In this document: positions 13,186 to 14,516 of the stretch, piece by piece | How positions within the stretch are numbered: position 1 is the stretch's first letter | How the letters are laid out: every line of letters starts with the position of its first letter | Assembly (NCBI GenBank): GCA_958417755.1 | Contig: CATZDY010000066.1 | Location: 1-14,516 of the forward strand | Length of the DNA stretch: 14,516 bases | Direction of reading: 5' to 3' | DNA from: an uncultured Peptococcaceae bacterium | GTDB lineage: Bacteria; Bacillota; Desulfotomaculia; Desulfotomaculales; Desulfocucumaceae | Notes under the pieces: model-generated | Told to the model about the DNA's origin: nothing | Seen by the model: the letters and a program-made list of their open reading frames with translations, nothing else | Databases searched by the model: none | Program-made: the position numbers and the translations under genes

Positions 13186-14516
13186 CTATTCCATGGGAAG
13201 TCCCCATTCTCTCAATTCGGCTTTCACTTTTTCGTAGATTTCCAAGAACTCTTTCTTCGGTGTAACAGTTCTTACATCATAGACTTCACGGAAACCACCA
13301 CCCTTGGTATGGATGGTACGGGCTTCGATTTGGCTTTGGTATTTATCCAAAGTTTTTAAGACCATTTCATTGGCTTGTTTACGGGTTAATTTTGCTTTAC
13401 CCACAGCATAACCAACTTCAGCACCAAAACGAGCACCCAATCCACAGGCATGGTCTAATACAGCACTTTGGTGACCTGTACCACCGGAGTTGGCAAAGCC
13501 TAAGCAAGTGTTACCAATGGCACCAGTAGCATGCTCCCAGAAGTACTCTTCACAACCCAAACCAGCAGTCATCTGCCAACCTGGACCAATCCAACCGGGC
13601 CATTTGGTATGTTTCACGAAAGCTGCCCCACCGTTTAAGCCAACAAACATAGAAGTACGGCTGGTGTTGCTGAAGTATAAAGCATCGGAAATGAAGCAAC
13701 CCAATACACTGGTTTCATACAACATCAAGTAAGCCAAGAGGTCAGCCACACCTTGTACTGCAGAAGTTGCAGGGCCACCGCTACCGCCACCAACATAGGC
13801 TTGCATGATACCCCAAGTTTTGGATCCAAATTGATGCCACATCAAGGCACGGGACATTTGGTCATAGTCTGTTTTCAAGTGAGGCATTACATATACGTGA
13901 CGCACATCACCTTTTTTCATCATATCAGCAGCAGCCATTTCAGCCTGCAAAGTACAAGGCATACTGGAACCATCGGACAATCCGGGACGACCACCACGAC
14001 GACGTACATCATTTACAATGGCCAATCTTTTCATTTCAGATAAAATTTCAAATGGAGAACTGGGTTTTACAGTAACACCATTCACTTCAGTCACAACGCC
14101 TTGGAAGTGCACGAAATCAATCAGGGGTTCTTGCACATAGGACATGGCCACTGCGTCATAAATATCAGGAGAAATAGGTCCTAAGATACGTCCCAATTGT
14201 CCCACAGGGTTTTTGCCATTGGGATCATAATCTTCAAAACCACGATATTTCATCACAATTTGGTCATAGTTTTCACCCATGACACATTCCCGGGGAACGT
14301 TACGAATAGCTTGTTTTACTTCATCTTCAGTGAACAGAATCAATCTTTCTGTATCGCTACAGAACACACCGCATTCCAAGAAGAACTCAAATCCAGCTTT
14401 CCACAATGCATCGATGAAATCATCGTCTTCAGGAACGATTTTCTTGGGATCATATTCAATACCATATTTCTTGGTTATCTTTTGTAGCAAAGGCCAATAT
14501 CTTTTGTAATCAAATT
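13186..14516 (-). CDS. MtmB-family methyltransferase without pyrrolysine (5' end outside window)
   Basis: The frame stays open to the right edge. A TTG at 14490 gives 434 residues but is not the start, because the upstream codons continue the family pattern (FDYKRYWPLLQKITKKYG). With residues counted from that TTG, the MtmB-like segments are KAGFEFFLECGVFCSDTERL (31-50), SSPFEIL (144-150), GGRPG (166-170) and the C-terminal FREVYDVRTVTPKKEFLEIY (400-419). The family, monomethylamine:corrinoid methyltransferase, normally carries amber-encoded pyrrolysine a few residues after GRPG; here G174 occupies that site and no in-frame TAG exists. The barrel is otherwise of family length. Non-pyrrolysine relatives of the parallel MttB family use quaternary amines, so another substrate than monomethylamine is likely. 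The downstream partner is the MtbA-type gene. The matching to MtmB is from memory, not an alignment run. Confidence 0.85.
   Translation of the reverse strand, partial: FDYKRYWPLLQKITKKYGIEYDPKKIVPEDDDFIDALWKAGFEFFLECGVFCSDTERLILFTEDEVKQAIRNVPRECVMGENYDQIVMKYRGFEDYDPNGKNPVGQLGRILGPISPDIYDAVAMSYVQEPLIDFVHFQGVVTEVNGVTVKPSSPFEILSEMKRLAIVNDVRRRGGRPGLSDGSSMPCTLQAEMAAADMMKKGDVRHVYVMPHLKTDYDQMSRALMWHQFGSKTWGIMQAYVGGGSGGPATSAVQGVADLLAYLMLYETSVLGCFISDALYFSNTSRTSMFVGLNGGAAFVKHTKWPGWIGPGWQMTAGLGCEEYFWEHATGAIGNTCLGFANSGGTGHQSAVLDHACGLGARFGAEVGYAVGKAKLTRKQANEMVLKTLDKYQSQIEARTIHTKGGGFREVYDVRTVTPKKEFLEIYEKVKAELREWGLPME

Noticed and set aside
13186..14490. TTG at 14490 as start of the MtmB-like gene
   Set aside because: The frame continues to the window edge with residues that fit the family, so the start lies outside.
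1..14516. CRISPR arrays, tRNA or rRNA genes, insertion sequences and cobalamin riboswitches
   Set aside because: I looked for regular repeats, transposase-like products, tRNA-like folds and the B12 box outside genes and found none.

Overview
The window looks like accessory C1 (methyl-group) metabolism from an anaerobic, moderately low-GC Firmicute (Clostridia, perhaps a Peptococcaceae-like fermenter or acetogen). The reasons are bacterial sigma-A-type promoters, strong AGGAGG ribosome binding sites, GTG/TTG starts, and a corrinoid protein with a RACo-type activator and an MtrH-like methyltransferase instead of coenzyme M machinery. This placement comes from reading motifs, not from a search. 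Every gene I can support is on the minus strand, so transcription runs right to left.

Right part (14516 to 12046): an MtmB-family (monomethylamine-type) methyltransferase runs off the right edge. It has no in-frame amber codon at the pyrrolysine position. An 18-bp hairpin separates it from a MtbA/MtaA-type zinc methyltransferase of the UroD superfamily. A 374-bp gap follows, with a plausible plus-strand promoter, small RNA and terminator, the only plus-strand unit in the window.

Middle part (11671 to 7405): a MoxR-like AAA+ ATPase, a VWA (MIDAS) protein, a polytopic membrane protein of unknown family and a second UroD-type methyltransferase. The AAA+/VWA pair resembles the metal-cofactor activase pairs known elsewhere (CoxD/CoxE, NorQ/NorD, CbbQ/CbbO, CobS/CobT). 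It is the least expected element here. A 726-bp stretch without a convincing gene follows, beginning with a perfect 16-bp inverted repeat.

Left part (6678 to 1161): a cysteine-rich DUF2284-type protein, then a clear sigma-A promoter and a tight four-gene operon: corrinoid protein, RACo-like ASKHA/2Fe-2S activator, MtrH-like methyltransferase and a third UroD-type methyltransferase. This is a complete substrate-to-tetrahydrofolate methyl-transfer system: a UroD enzyme methylates (or demethylates) the corrinoid, the MtrH-like enzyme passes the methyl to a pterin, and RACo reduces inactive Co(II). The operon ends in a long closing stem with a U-tract that encloses a possible structured RNA. At the left edge are a small conserved cysteine protein and the N-terminus of a QueG-like iron-sulfur protein.

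The substrate cannot be read from the sequence. Separate UroD, corrinoid and MtrH genes are the same parts as chloromethane CmuA (UroD plus corrinoid fusion) and CmuB (MtrH-like), and the overall layout recalls the anaerobic dichloromethane mec cassettes. O-methyl or N-methyl compounds are equally possible. Three UroD-type enzymes and one MtmB-type enzyme share a single visible corrinoid protein.
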